DNA of 34,802 nt from Phycisphaeraceae bacterium (GCA_020848195.1 JADLAP010000114.1:1-34802); one strand, 5' to 3'; counted from the stretch's first letter, positions 1 to 9,119 are shown. A program made the numbers and translations. Notes: generated by a model from the letters alone, not told the origin.

Positions 1-57
1 CTGTCCATCCCGTACCCGGCTCAGCAACGCCAGCCGATCCCGTTCCCGTTGGCTCAT
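1..57 (-). CDS. ISNCY-like transposase, N-terminal 19 residues (runs off the window)
   Basis: Read on the minus strand from the ATG at 57, the frame gives MSQRERDRLALLSRVRDGQ and leaves the window still open. This matches the start of ISNCY-family transposases, which open with such a segment before a helix-turn-helix (family knowledge from memory). The transposase would recognise the element ends and catalyse insertion. The adjacent iterated GGGGACATTTCTA motifs support the call. Only the first residues are visible, so it is not possible to tell whether the copy is intact. Confidence 0.7.
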   Translation of the reverse strand, partial: MSQRERDRLALLSRVRDGQ

Positions 58-120
58 CTGGATTGTCCCCATGAGGGGACATTTCTACTTCAGTCCAAGG
101 GGGACATTTCTACCCCAGTC
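58..120. mobile_element. End of an insertion sequence with iterated GGGGACATTTCTA motifs
   Basis: GGGGACATTTCTA occurs at 75-87 and again at 100-112, spaced 25 bp. A perfect palindrome TGTCCCC-ATGA-GGGGACA spans 64-81, between the transposase start and these copies. Such tandem GGGGACATTTCTA motifs are the usual outer end of ISNCY/IS481-like elements that carry this transposase type. The exact outer boundary and any target duplication cannot be set because only one end lies in the window. Confidence 0.6.
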
Positions 121-204
121 CCAACACACACCCTGATGCGGGTTGCGTGGCATTTGGCTCCACGCGACAATGGCTCTTCTGCCTTTGGACGAGGGAGCTT
201 GCGT

Positions 205-1533
205 GTGGAGAACGTGATCGATCAGCCGCTGGCGCTGCTGGGCGGACCGCGGGCGGTGACGCTGGCGGCGTCACGTCTGGAAGCGGCGTGTCACTGGCCG
301 ATCGTCGGCGAGGAAGACGAGCGCGCGGTGATTGACGTGATGCGGGCCGGCACGTTTTCCGCGCTCGACGTGACGCGTCGGTTTGAAGCGGAAATGGCCC
401 GTTGGCACGGCGTGTCCCACGCGCTGGGAACGTGCAACGGCGCCACGGCGGCGCAGCAGGCGATGTGGGCGGCGGGGCTGGGCAAGGGCGATGAGATCAT
501 CTGTCCGAGCATCGCGTACTGGGCCAGCGCCTTGCCGGCGTTTGCGCTGCGGGCCACGGTGGTGTTCGCGGACATCGACCCGGAGAGCCTGTGTCTGGAC
601 CCGCGTGACATCGAGCACCGGATCGGGCCGCGGACGAAGGCGATCATGGCGGTGCATTACCGAGGCCATCCATGCGACATGGATGCGATCCTGGCCGTTG
701 CCCGCCGGCATCGGCTGAAGGTGATCGAGGACATTTCGCACGCGGTGGGCGCGATGTACAAGAGCCGAAAGGTCGGCGCGCTGGGCGATGTGGCGGTGAT
801 GTCGCTGGCGGGCGGCAAGAGCCTGGCGGCGGGCGAAGCGGGGATGATGCTGACCGACAACCGGGAGCTGTACGAACGGGCGATGGCGTTCGGCGCGTAT
901 GAGCGGACGAAGGATGAGTTGTCCACGGACTATCTGGTTCGCGCGGCGGGACTGCCTCAGGGCGGGATCATGGGCCGGATGAACCAGACGTGCGCGGCGA
1001 TGGGCCGGGCGCAGCTCAAACACTATCCCGCGCGGATGGCGGAGATTCATCGGGCGATGTCGCGGTTCTGGGACATGCTGCGACATGTGCCGGGGATTGT
1101 GCCGCACCGGCCCAGCCCGTCGCGCTATCCCGACACGACGATGGGCGGTTGGACTGAGCCTCTGGCGCATTACGTGCCGACGGAGTTGAGCGGGTTGCCC
1201 GCGGCGCGGTTCGTCGAGGCACTGGCGGCCGAGGGAATCCCGCCCTGCCGGGGCGTGAGCTTCCCGCTGCACCTGCATCCGCTGCTCAATGAGACGGACA
1301 TTTACCGCGAGGGCCGGCCGACGCGAATCGCCAGCGCCACGCGCGACGTCCGCCAGCCTCGCGGCTCGCTGCCGGTCAGCGAGCGTATCGCGGAACAGAC
1401 CCTCGGCGTGCCCGGATTCAAGCATGACGACCCCGAACTGATCGCCCAGTGCGCCGCCGCCATCCGCAAAGTCGCCGTCCAGGCCGAGCATCTGCTCCAG
1501 TCGCAAATCGTCGAATCCTCCGCACGGTCCTGA
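205..1533 (+). CDS. DegT/DnrJ/EryC1/StrS family PLP-dependent aminotransferase
   Basis: This is a 442-residue sugar aminotransferase-type protein of fold type I. The family uses PLP to aminate keto-sugars, or in some members to dehydrate them. The N-terminal part has the GTCNGATAA cofactor-binding region, then EDISHAVGA, and the PLP-lysine motif GGKSLAAGEAG with Lys205. I chose the GTG at 205 because GGGAG lies 7 bp upstream and the frame before it reads through the insertion-sequence end. The substrate cannot be read from the sequence. It may belong to the sugar locus downstream or have been displaced by the adjacent mobile element. The C-terminal half carries the expected histidine- and proline-rich substrate region, so the gene looks intact. 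Confidence 0.88.
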   Translation: MENVIDQPLALLGGPRAVTLAASRLEAACHWPIVGEEDERAVIDVMRAGTFSALDVTRRFEAEMARWHGVSHALGTCNGATAAQQAMWAAGLGKGDEIICPSIAYWASALPAFALRATVVFADIDPESLCLDPRDIEHRIGPRTKAIMAVHYRGHPCDMDAILAVARRHRLKVIEDISHAVGAMYKSRKVGALGDVAVMSLAGGKSLAAGEAGMMLTDNRELYERAMAFGAYERTKDELSTDYLVRAAGLPQGGIMGRMNQTCAAMGRAQLKHYPARMAEIHRAMSRFWDMLRHVPGIVPHRPSPSRYPDTTMGGWTEPLAHYVPTELSGLPAARFVEALAAEGIPPCRGVSFPLHLHPLLNETDIYREGRPTRIASATRDVRQPRGSLPVSERIAEQTLGVPGFKHDDPELIAQCAAAIRKVAVQAEHLLQSQIVESSARS

Positions 1534-1945
1534 ATCGCCCTTTCTTCAGAGCAAGAAACAAGTTCTGAAATATCTGATATTTCGATCCGAATCGATTGTT
1601 CACTTTGTTCTCGGCCCTTGTATTGACCGTGACGCCAAGCGATGGTAGGGTGCAAGGTGGCTTGAGGTTTTTGCGGCCTCGGAAACATGGGGGATATGCC
1701 GCACGATTCAACCGTTGGGGACACGAGACACCGACACCCGCCGCTTGCCGGCAAGGAAGCCCGGAACAGGAGACCGCACAGGGGGCACATGACCAAACGC
1801 GACGCAGGGGGAAGAGGGTTGGGGGGGTCCGCATCGAGAAGTCATCCCGGGGGTGATTCTCAGTCAGTCAGGCATACGCCATGGACGGGCTTGGGAATTG
1901 GACAGCGACGGACAATTGCCATGGGCAGAAAGGAGGCCCAACCTC
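1534..1945. other. Intergenic region, 412 bp
   Basis: No convincing gene is seen. It holds a possible sigma-70-type promoter at 1623-1651 and a perfect 12-bp palindrome CTTGCCGGCAAG at 1744-1755. A 55-codon frame from ATG 1789 has a purine-rich upstream stretch but a composition typical of non-coding GC-rich DNA, so it is not called. Confidence 0.5.
1623..1651 (+). promoter_or_regulatory. Possible promoter, TTGACC-N17-TAGGGT
   Basis: TTGACC at 1623-1628 is followed after 17 bp by TAGGGT at 1646-1651. The -35 is close to consensus and the -10 is weak. It would serve the small gene starting at 1946, leaving a leader of about 290 nt. Confidence 0.3.
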
Positions 1946-2326
1946 ATGTTTGATGAATTCAGCATCGAGAGTCGCGCGTTGGAGTTGTTTGATCTGGAGT
2001 TTCGCCGGCGCTGCGCCGGACGAAGCCAATCGCCGATCCAGTTGGAAGAGTGGTGCCCCGCCGTTCGGCTGCTGCCGCAGATGGGTCAGTTGTTGATGGA
2101 ATGCCATTGGCGTCCGGTGGCGGACATCACGCTGACGATCCAGCGGCTGATCTTCGAGCAGACATTCGTGTGCGATCAGGGCGAGATCAGCCGTCGGGGC
2201 TGCGAGCAACTGGGCGTGGACCAGCAGGTGAAACTGATGCTGCGGGTGCTGGAGGATGTGCGTCAGTTGCTGGTGTCCAATGGGGAATGGTCGGATCGGC
2301 CCGCGACGCCGCTGATGTGCGGGTAA
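1946..2326 (+). CDS. Hypothetical protein, 126 aa
   Basis: Not recognised. The start at 1946 is favoured by AAAGGAGG at 1929-1936. The product is a soluble, acidic, leucine-rich and mostly helical protein with no signal peptide or membrane segment. It has a run of helices around IQRLIFEQTFVCDQGE and VKLMLRVLEDVRQLL. It lies 101 bp ahead of a small membrane-protein gene on the same strand and could be co-transcribed with it. Coding status is supported by the ribosome binding site and even amino-acid use, not by any known domain. Confidence 0.6.
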   Translation: MFDEFSIESRALELFDLEFRRRCAGRSQSPIQLEEWCPAVRLLPQMGQLLMECHWRPVADITLTIQRLIFEQTFVCDQGEISRRGCEQLGVDQQVKLMLRVLEDVRQLLVSNGEWSDRPATPLMCG

Positions 2327-2427
2327 ACTCCATCCGCCCGGCGAGAAACATCCGTGAAGGTCAAGCCATGTCGCATCGGGCGGCAGTCGGCTGAAGTTGG
2401 ATTTGCCGCCGTCAACCAGGGGGAGCC

Positions 2428-2970
2428 ATGAACGAGTCATTGCGGCGCGGAAACGACCGGCCACGTCGCCAACCCGGGCCGGGCCAGGCGATGCTGTTGC
2501 TCGCGGGCATTGTGCTGGGCATCTTCGCGGGGCCGGCCTGTCTCGGTCGCCTCGCCCCCGACCGCTACCAACAGTGGTTCCCCGATGATGTCAGCGTGCA
2601 GGCCAAACTGCTGGCGATCGAAGCCGACCACCACAAACTCGCGGCCACCGGCGTCACGGACGTCGCGTTGCAGGAATACGACCAGCGTCGCGCCGGGGAA
2701 AAAGCGGAGTTGTCGCGTCAGCGTGACCAGGCCCGCGCCAACCGAGGCCGCGCCACCGCCCTGCTCCTGGCGCTGGCGGCGATCATGTTCATGGAAAGCA
2801 TGCTCGGCCGGCCTCATCGGCTGACCACCGTCCGCTACGCCGTGATGGCTGTCCTGCTCGCCCTGCTGCTGGCGTCGCCGGGCACATGGACCCAGGCCCC
2901 GCTTACGCTGACCGCCGCGATCGTGGCGTTCGCCGGCGCGGCGTGGTTCATGTCATCCCAACGAACGTAG
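2428..2970 (+). CDS. Hypothetical membrane protein with periplasmic coiled coil, 180 aa
   Basis: GGGGAG lies just ahead of the ATG at 2428. The product has a charged N-terminus, a first hydrophobic segment at about residues 21-38 (MLLLAGIVLGIFAGPACL), and a charged helical stretch at about 60-108 rich in Glu, Arg, Gln and Ala that could form a coiled coil. Three more hydrophobic segments follow at about 110-125, 136-150 and 157-174. The pattern suggests an inner-membrane protein with one soluble loop. No family is recognised. It converges with the glycosidase operon, with a 22-bp gap. Confidence 0.65.
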   Translation: MNESLRRGNDRPRRQPGPGQAMLLLAGIVLGIFAGPACLGRLAPDRYQQWFPDDVSVQAKLLAIEADHHKLAATGVTDVALQEYDQRRAGEKAELSRQRDQARANRGRATALLLALAAIMFMESMLGRPHRLTTVRYAVMAVLLALLLASPGTWTQAPLTLTAAIVAFAGAAWFMSSQRT

Positions 2971-2992
2971 CGCCGCGACGTGTCGCGTCCCG

Positions 2993-5077
2993 TTACGCCA
3001 ACCCCAGATACACCGCCGGGGAATCGAGATAGCCGGCGCAGTGGTGGCCGGTTTTGTAGAACGCCGCGCCGGCTTTGGCGTATTCCAGGCCGAGCCGGTC
3101 GATGGCCTCTTGCACCTGCCGCAACAACTCCGCGTCCTGCGCCAGATGCGCGACCATGAAATGCCTGCGGGGCAGGAAGGAGCCGGTGGCGCGGTGGTAG
3201 CCCTGGCAGTCGTCGCGGACTTTGCGCAGCAGTTCGCGCACGAGGCTGCACGCGGATTGCAGAAGATGGGCGTAATGCGGCGTGGTCCGCGGCGAGGCAC
3301 GGACGAGGAACTCGGCGACGCCCGCCAGCAGGTGGCTTCCGTTCCAGGGCGAACCTTGCAGCGCGTTGATGCCCCAGAAGGGACCGACGCCGTGGCCGCA
3401 GCGCCACGAGCCGTCGGCGAACAGGCTGCGGGCGACATCCAACGCGATCTTTTCCGCTTCCACGAAATAGTGGTCCTTGCCCGTGGCGTCGTAGAGCTGG
3501 CAGATGCCTTCCACCGGCTCGGCGTCGCGGCCCATGTTCTGACGCGGATGGTTCACGCGATTGAGCGATATCCAGCGATTGCCCACGGATTCCGCCCGTT
3601 CCAAATACCACGGATCGCCGGTTTCCTGCCACAGCGTCACCAGGCCGCCGAAGCGGAGGTAGATCATGGAATAGGTGTGCCACGCGGGACTGTCGCCGTG
3701 GTAATGGACGTTGAACTGGTTGTGATCGATGGCGACATCGGCGATGAACCTCGCGGCGCGCGTGGCCGTGCGATACAGCTCGCCGTGGCTTCGCAGGTAC
3801 GAGCCGCGGAAGAGTTGCGTCGCTTCGTTGCCGTCCATGGACAGTTCATGCCGGCCGGTCAGGTCGTCGAGATAGCGGTACACGCCGCCGCGGCACATGC
3901 CTTCCTCGTGCGTGTTGCGAAGGAACACGTCCACCGCCGCGTCGGACAGGTCAGCCAGCGCGGGATGTTTGTCGCGATGAGGCTGAGGCATCGCGGTTCC
4001 CCACTCCGCGCATCGCAGGTACCACGCAGCCGGCGCAAGCATCCGTCGGGGCGGCGAAGCTTTGCCCGTCAGACTGATCACGCCCGCGACGCTGCGGGCC
4101 ACGCCTTCGAGCCAGCTTGTGTCCGAGCCTTCCGCTTCGTCCACCTGAATGTCGCCGGTGATCGGGTTCGTGCGATGGCCCAGATAGATCCGGGAATTTT
4201 GCAGGAAAGACCATCGCCACGTCCGGCCGGCGTCGGACATTTCTGCGTCGCCTTCGTCCAGCGTCATCGCCTGCGACGTCGCCGGCTGATCGAACGTCCA
4301 TTCCACCACGGGCAGTCCCCGCACCGCGCAGCCGTTGCCGTACGCTTCGGTATTGGCGTAGTGAACCGTAAGCTCAATCCGGCCGTCGGCGTGCAGCACG
4401 ACAAACGCGCGGGCCGCGATCGTCGCTTCGTCGTAGAACGGCGTCTGCTCGCTGCATTTGCTTTCCTCCATGGTCATCATGCGATCGACCGGGCCGGCAT
4501 AGAGATGGCCGCCCAACGTGAACGCCTGCGTCAGTTCGCCCTGCCATGCCGGGATCATCTGCACCCACTGCCAGTAGCGAAGCTCGTCGCCGATCCGCCA
4601 CGCCAGCCGCAGCGTCAGACCCGCGCCATGACCTTCCACTCGCACGCTGTCTTCGCGCTTGACGTAGTGGTACAGCTTCTCGTCGCGGTGATGGTAGATT
4701 TCCTCGTCATGCTGAAGCTTGAGCGTCACGGGGAACGTCGCATCGTTGCGTGCCGGCGCGCCGGATGAAGGCGTCAGCGTCACGTCCATTGCGTCAGGCG
4801 CGCAGCCGGGAAACCGGGCATACACCAGACACCGGCGCGGCGGATTGCCCAGCGGATCCGGCGCAGCGATCTTCGCGTCTTTCCACATCGCCGCCAACGC
4901 CGGATGCAGCAGCGCCCGGGCGGGCCACTGCCCCAGCGGAACCGCCTGCGTCACCGTCGCGCCGGACACGGTCACATCCGCGTGAAACGGCGGCATCGGA
5001 AGCGAACATACCGCAACATCCGAGTCCGTCTGATCCACACTCGTCAATCGCACTTGCATGGTCCATTCGCCTGTCAT
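2993..5077 (-). CDS. Six-hairpin-type glycosidase-like protein, 694 aa
   Basis: This is the last gene of the leftward sugar operon. The N-terminal 300 residues are beta-rich, and the C-terminal half (about 340-694) has the alternating helices, Trp/Tyr-rich loops and GxW segments of an alpha/alpha six-hairpin barrel. Examples are FGGLVTLWQETGDPWYLERA and EGICQLYDATGKDHYFVEA. Such barrels usually cleave or lyse polysaccharides, but I cannot assign a GH or PL family. ATG 5077 overlaps the TGA of the upstream hydrolase as ATGA, which argues for translational coupling. An alternative ATG at 5059 has AGGCG about 8 bp ahead and would remove only 6 residues. No signal peptide is obvious from either start, so it may act inside the cell on oligosaccharides. 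Confidence 0.75.
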   Translation of the reverse strand: MTGEWTMQVRLTSVDQTDSDVAVCSLPMPPFHADVTVSGATVTQAVPLGQWPARALLHPALAAMWKDAKIAAPDPLGNPPRRCLVYARFPGCAPDAMDVTLTPSSGAPARNDATFPVTLKLQHDEEIYHHRDEKLYHYVKREDSVRVEGHGAGLTLRLAWRIGDELRYWQWVQMIPAWQGELTQAFTLGGHLYAGPVDRMMTMEESKCSEQTPFYDEATIAARAFVVLHADGRIELTVHYANTEAYGNGCAVRGLPVVEWTFDQPATSQAMTLDEGDAEMSDAGRTWRWSFLQNSRIYLGHRTNPITGDIQVDEAEGSDTSWLEGVARSVAGVISLTGKASPPRRMLAPAAWYLRCAEWGTAMPQPHRDKHPALADLSDAAVDVFLRNTHEEGMCRGGVYRYLDDLTGRHELSMDGNEATQLFRGSYLRSHGELYRTATRAARFIADVAIDHNQFNVHYHGDSPAWHTYSMIYLRFGGLVTLWQETGDPWYLERAESVGNRWISLNRVNHPRQNMGRDAEPVEGICQLYDATGKDHYFVEAEKIALDVARSLFADGSWRCGHGVGPFWGINALQGSPWNGSHLLAGVAEFLVRASPRTTPHYAHLLQSACSLVRELLRKVRDDCQGYHRATGSFLPRRHFMVAHLAQDAELLRQVQEAIDRLGLEYAKAGAAFYKTGHHCAGYLDSPAVYLGLA

Positions 5078-8000
5078 TGCAGGAAAGGAGGAATCATCAT
5101 CAAACTCTGTTGGAGCGTTCGCAACACGTTGCCGTCCGCGCCCACCAGCGCGACGTCCAGTCCATACGCCTGCGCGGGACATCCAGCCAGATCCGCGCGA
5201 ATGCGGCAGCCCGCGCCCTGGAGGGGCCAGACGGCTTGCGAAAGCGTGCGGCCATCCGAGGTCAGCAGTTGCACGCGCACCTGCGTGCCTTGCCGCCGCG
5301 CCGGGGACAGCTTCACCGCCAGATCGAACTGGCACGTCGGATCATCCACGAAGCACAATCGGCGGGCACGCTCCACCTGCAACGGGGCCGGCGTCGAGAG
5401 CGGCAGATGGATGCGCCATGCGGGCTGGCCTTTCACGTCATCGACCGCGAGCGTCAGGTCCGTTGCCGACTCCTCCACCGTGCAGGGCAAGATCATTTGG
5501 CCGTCGGCGATCCGGCCGGGGATGGCGACCTCATGGCCGTCCTGATGACGCACAAGCGACTGCCCCTTGAGCGGCATATCCGCGGCGCAGGACAGACGAA
5601 TGTCCGACAGGCCCCACATGAGTCGCGGCAGGTCGAAGCCGGTCAGTCGGGCCGACCCCGTGCGCGATCCAGTCAGCAGCAGCTTGGCGAATTTCGCCGG
5701 CTGGTGGAACATGCCGATGGGCGCGATGGCGGTGGTTTCGCCCAAACCGGCGCGGCGATTGCGGCCCACATGAATGCCCCACAGATCGCTCGTCCGCCCC
5801 ACCGTGGCAAACGGGATGCGCACCTCAGCTTCCCAGCGGTCGGGCAGCTTCGCGGTGACGACCTGCCAATCGCCGTTCCATGCCGCGTCGCGCACCGGCT
5901 TGCGGTCGTAGTTGACGCCGAACACGTTCGCCCCGGCGAAGCTGTCGCCGGCGCATCGCATGTCGTACATCGTCCCAGTCGCGTTGAACGCCAGTTGCAC
6001 GAAGTGAAACTCATCGTTGGCGGTGTCGAGGAAAATCTCCACGCTGTCGTCGGCAAAGACGTTGCCGTCTCGCTCCGCAGCGGCGGCTTTGAGCTTGGCC
6101 ATCTCCGGCTCCATGCAGCGCACGCCGACATACAACGCTTCGCGGTCGTGCATCAGCCGAAGCTGCGTATCGACCTTCGCCGGCGCCGCAGGCGGCTGAT
6201 AGCCCAGGAAGGAGTCGATTTTCACCGCTTTCGACCACACAACGTCATCAAGCCGGCCATCCATCTTCGGCGACTGATCGACGTCCGAACACAGCTTTGC
6301 GTGAAGCGGCGCCGCAGCCGGCGCGGCGATTTCGCGGATCGTCAGCCGATCCATCGGCGCCACCGGCGATGCGGATGCGGCAACATCGGGCTGTCGCACC
6401 TGCATCGTCGCCCATGCCGCCAGCCAGCGCAGACGATCCGCCGCGGCATTGTCGAAGCCCGCGTTCTCCGCGTCATCAAACCACGGCAACGACGCGCGGA
6501 TGAAATCCAGCGCCATCCGCCCCACCGCGGCGGCTTCGGTACGACCCTGTTGTTCCGCGTCGGCCACCGCCTGTTCCAGCGTGTGCGCGTACAGGTAATC
6601 CCGCCAGCCTTCGCGGACGCCTTCCCATCCCAGCGTCGGCACGGGACGGCCACCGGCCTGACGCGGCGGAAAGACCAGGCAGTAGTCCTTGTAGCCGGCG
6701 TCGAAATCGTTGAAGGGATCGCCGCTGGGCCGCGAATAGGTCCAGATGGCCGTGCCGTCGCAGCCGGACTTCCAGAAGAAAAACCCGACGCCCAGGCGGT
6801 TGGGCATCAGGTCGAACTCCTGCCCCACGTAGCTGCCGGAGGAAATGAAGTAGAGCTTCTGGCCCCGACCTCGCGCCTGTTCCAACATGCCGCGACAACC
6901 GTCCCAGCCGCCCAGAAAGCTCACATAATGGCACATTCCGCTGAGAAACTGGGGAATCCGCTGGGCCAGATCGGGACTGAGATTGCACCACGTCCGGCAG
7001 CCGGCGCGGCGGGCCCAGTCCAGTTCGCCGATCTCGCGGGCGACGGAAAGAGGATTGTTCCCCGCTTCATCCGTGCCTTCGATCCACGCTTCAAATCCCG
7101 CTCGCTCGACCGCGCGCGTCAGGGCCGACAGCGCGTCCATGTAGTCGCGGCCAAAGTCGTCCGGCCAGGGATCGGTGTTGTCACGAACGCCGTCCAGACC
7201 GCGATCGAAGCCGCCGTTGACCAGATGATTGATCCGGCCATCCGGGCCTTCCAGCCTCAGATCATCGAGCACGAGCCGGCCAGGCCCGCCGTGAAACTGG
7301 ATCGACACCCGGCCATAGATCGCCTGCCCGGGGACTTGCGTCACCAGCGACAACGTCTGCCATCCGCCGGCGGCGTCGAGCTGGCCGCTGACCTGACCCT
7401 CCTTGACCGGATCACGCTTGTACGACTTCATGAACGACAGCGAGGCGGTCGCCTGGCCTTGGCCTTCGACGCGGTAGCGCACGCTCAGCCGCACCGACAG
7501 GCCCGGCGACAGCATGGCGGCGCAGACAGTGCCGATCTCCGTTCGCGCGTCCTTGCCGTCATGTTCCAGCGCCATCGCATGGCCGCCGCGGTCATCTTCC
7601 TGGAAAGCGTGTCGAGCGTTGCCGCTGTGGCTGACCGACCAGCCGCGCAGACGCATGACGATGCCCGTGGTGGAGGCGACGAACATCGGGCCGTCCATGC
7701 CCGCTTCCCTGGCAATGCGCAGGCTGTGATCCATGACGCCATAGTCGGCGTCAACAATCCGGCCATCCCGCTCGATGTAGCTGGCGCCCAGCGGCGGATA
7801 GCCCAGCGACATGCTGTTGATGCCGTGTTTCGCCATGTCGGTGATTTCGTCGCGGCGGGCCAGTTCCGACATCGACGACCATCGTCCGGCGTCGCTGAAG
7901 AGATGCCACACTTTTCCCGCCGGTCGCCGCAGCACCAGCGGCAGCACACGCAACGTCACTGTGACATCCAGCGGATCAACCGAAACGGGCGACAGACGCA

Positions 8001-8088
8001 GCGTGCCGGTGTAAATCCCCGGCTTGGCGTCGGCCGGCACATGCACGGTCAGGGCCAGAGGCTGACTGCCTCCAGCCCTCAGACAAAA
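5074..8088 (-). CDS. DUF4091-type glycoside hydrolase with CBM9-like domain, 3' part after a -1 frame change
   Basis: This part continues the protein begun at 9119 in another frame. Joined at the CCCTTTT tract, the two give one protein of 1348 residues. From the junction it reads CLRAGGSQPLALTVHVPAD, the usual beta-sandwich linker of DUF4091 hydrolases, then a TIM-barrel-like region. The typical DUF4091 C-terminal block follows (FFFWKSGCDGTAIWTY, then EGVREGWRDYLY). A CBM9-like domain comes next (MDGRLDDVVWSKAVKIDSF to VEIFLDTANDEFHF), and a final beta domain. The open frame runs back to 8232, but residues before 8088 have no family resemblance. The substrate is unknown; the neighbouring alpha-mannosidase hints at a mannose-containing glycan. 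Confidence 0.75.
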   Translation of the reverse strand, partial: FCLRAGGSQPLALTVHVPADAKPGIYTGTLRLSPVSVDPLDVTVTLRVLPLVLRRPAGKVWHLFSDAGRWSSMSELARRDEITDMAKHGINSMSLGYPPLGASYIERDGRIVDADYGVMDHSLRIAREAGMDGPMFVASTTGIVMRLRGWSVSHSGNARHAFQEDDRGGHAMALEHDGKDARTEIGTVCAAMLSPGLSVRLSVRYRVEGQGQATASLSFMKSYKRDPVKEGQVSGQLDAAGGWQTLSLVTQVPGQAIYGRVSIQFHGGPGRLVLDDLRLEGPDGRINHLVNGGFDRGLDGVRDNTDPWPDDFGRDYMDALSALTRAVERAGFEAWIEGTDEAGNNPLSVAREIGELDWARRAGCRTWCNLSPDLAQRIPQFLSGMCHYVSFLGGWDGCRGMLEQARGRGQKLYFISSGSYVGQEFDLMPNRLGVGFFFWKSGCDGTAIWTYSRPSGDPFNDFDAGYKDYCLVFPPRQAGGRPVPTLGWEGVREGWRDYLYAHTLEQAVADAEQQGRTEAAAVGRMALDFIRASLPWFDDAENAGFDNAAADRLRWLAAWATMQVRQPDVAASASPVAPMDRLTIREIAAPAAAPLHAKLCSDVDQSPKMDGRLDDVVWSKAVKIDSFLGYQPPAAPAKVDTQLRLMHDREALYVGVRCMEPEMAKLKAAAAERDGNVFADDSVEIFLDTANDEFHFVQLAFNATGTMYDMRCAGDSFAGANVFGVNYDRKPVRDAAWNGDWQVVTAKLPDRWEAEVRIPFATVGRTSDLWGIHVGRNRRAGLGETTAIAPIGMFHQPAKFAKLLLTGSRTGSARLTGFDLPRLMWGLSDIRLSCAADMPLKGQSLVRHQDGHEVAIPGRIADGQMILPCTVEESATDLTLAVDDVKGQPAWRIHLPLSTPAPLQVERARRLCFVDDPTCQFDLAVKLSPARRQGTQVRVQLLTSDGRTLSQAVWPLQGAGCRIRADLAGCPAQAYGLDVALVGADGNVLRTLQQSLMMIPPFLQ

Positions 8089-9119
8089 GGGATGTCTTGC
8101 TCCATCAGATCGCAGACGAGCTTGGCCACGTTGCCCGATCGATCGCTCAACGCGCGGGGCCGGGTCGTCAGCGTATGCAGCGTCGTCTGGTGCGCGGGGA
8201 TGTAGCCATCCGAACCGATCAGGTCCGAGCACGAAGCCCGCACGTCATTCACCTCGCGCAGGGCATGGACGCCGAGCCAGAACATCGTGTCTTCGCCGGG
8301 ACAGGCGAAACCTTCGAGTTGCCGTGTGATTTCCGTTTCGCGGGGCACGGAATAGCCGAGTATTTCGCCGGGGCTGGACCTGGAAAAAGTCAGCAGATCG
8401 CGGACGGGCCAGTCGTGCGGGATGGCAGCGCGATCCGGTTCGCCGCGGCGTCCGGCTTCCGTCAGTTCCTGGTCGCCGACGATGATCTTTCTCGCGGCGG
8501 CGTCCTTCGCGGGCGACTGTTCCCACTGCTTGCGCAGCGCCGCGCCGGCCGCATCATCCGCGGGAGCTTCCACGGTGATCGCCAGCAGCGCCAGCCGCGC
8601 CGAGCCGCCGGTCCCCGTGACGTACAGGTTCAGGTCCAGCGTGCCCTGTTCCACCACGGCGGGAAGTTTCCGCTCCGTGACCAGGCCCCACCCGCCGACG
8701 CCCGGCTCAGGCAGCACCACCTTGCCGTTGATCGCCGCGCACATGCCCTTGCGTCCCTCGCGCGGCGAAGGATCGCCCAGCCAGACCGTCACCGCATACA
8801 CGCCATTGGGCAGGTCCACGCGGAACGTGACGTTGTTGTCCTCGGGCGACTTGTCCGCGCTGTCGCGGGCGGTGATGCTGTCCACATAGCGCAGGTCCGC
8901 ATGTTCGCGTCCGCCGGCGTCAACGCCCCATGACTTGAGAAACCCGTAGCCGCGCTGGGCGTTGTACACATCCTTGCCGCTGAGCGCGACGTAGCCTTCG
9001 GCCAGCTTCTGGTCGCGCGGGCCGCAGTCGAAACGGAACGTCGTCTGTGCGGCGGAGGCGGAGGACACCAGACCGGCGATGACGCAGACCAGCAACGCAC
9101 GCCGATGGACATTCATCAT
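8079..9119 (-). CDS. Secreted glycoside hydrolase, 5' part: signal peptide and N-terminal carbohydrate-binding-like domain
   Basis: The first 346 residues of the large hydrolase end at TGA 8079-8081. ATG 9119 has AGAGG 7 bp upstream; a second ATG follows directly at 9116. Residues 2-25 form a signal peptide (RRALLVCVIAGLVSSASA). The next about 160 residues (FRFDCGPRDQKLAEGYVAL, later YNAQRGYGF) resemble the beta-sandwich found at the N-terminus of rhamnogalacturonan-type enzymes. After this, the hydrolase region begins (LLTFSRSSPGEILGYSVP, FWLGVHALREVNDVRASCSD) and stops abruptly five codons after the family pattern would continue in the -1 frame. Either the gene is disrupted or the two parts are joined by frameshifting. 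Confidence 0.75.
   Translation of the reverse strand: MMNVHRRALLVCVIAGLVSSASAAQTTFRFDCGPRDQKLAEGYVALSGKDVYNAQRGYGFLKSWGVDAGGREHADLRYVDSITARDSADKSPEDNNVTFRVDLPNGVYAVTVWLGDPSPREGRKGMCAAINGKVVLPEPGVGGWGLVTERKLPAVVEQGTLDLNLYVTGTGGSARLALLAITVEAPADDAAGAALRKQWEQSPAKDAAARKIIVGDQELTEAGRRGEPDRAAIPHDWPVRDLLTFSRSSPGEILGYSVPRETEITRQLEGFACPGEDTMFWLGVHALREVNDVRASCSDLIGSDGYIPAHQTTLHTLTTRPRALSDRSGNVAKLVCDLMEQDIPFV

Noticed and set aside
1789-1953. A 55-codon plus-strand frame with a purine-rich upstream stretch
   Set aside because: Gly/Arg/Ser-rich with no pattern, and it overlaps the well-supported ribosome binding site and start at 1946.
4750-8205. A very long plus-strand open frame (1151 codons)
   Set aside because: It is the antisense of the DUF4091 hydrolase. 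Its Arg/His/Ala/Gln-rich composition is the usual product of GC-rich complementary strands, with no domain.
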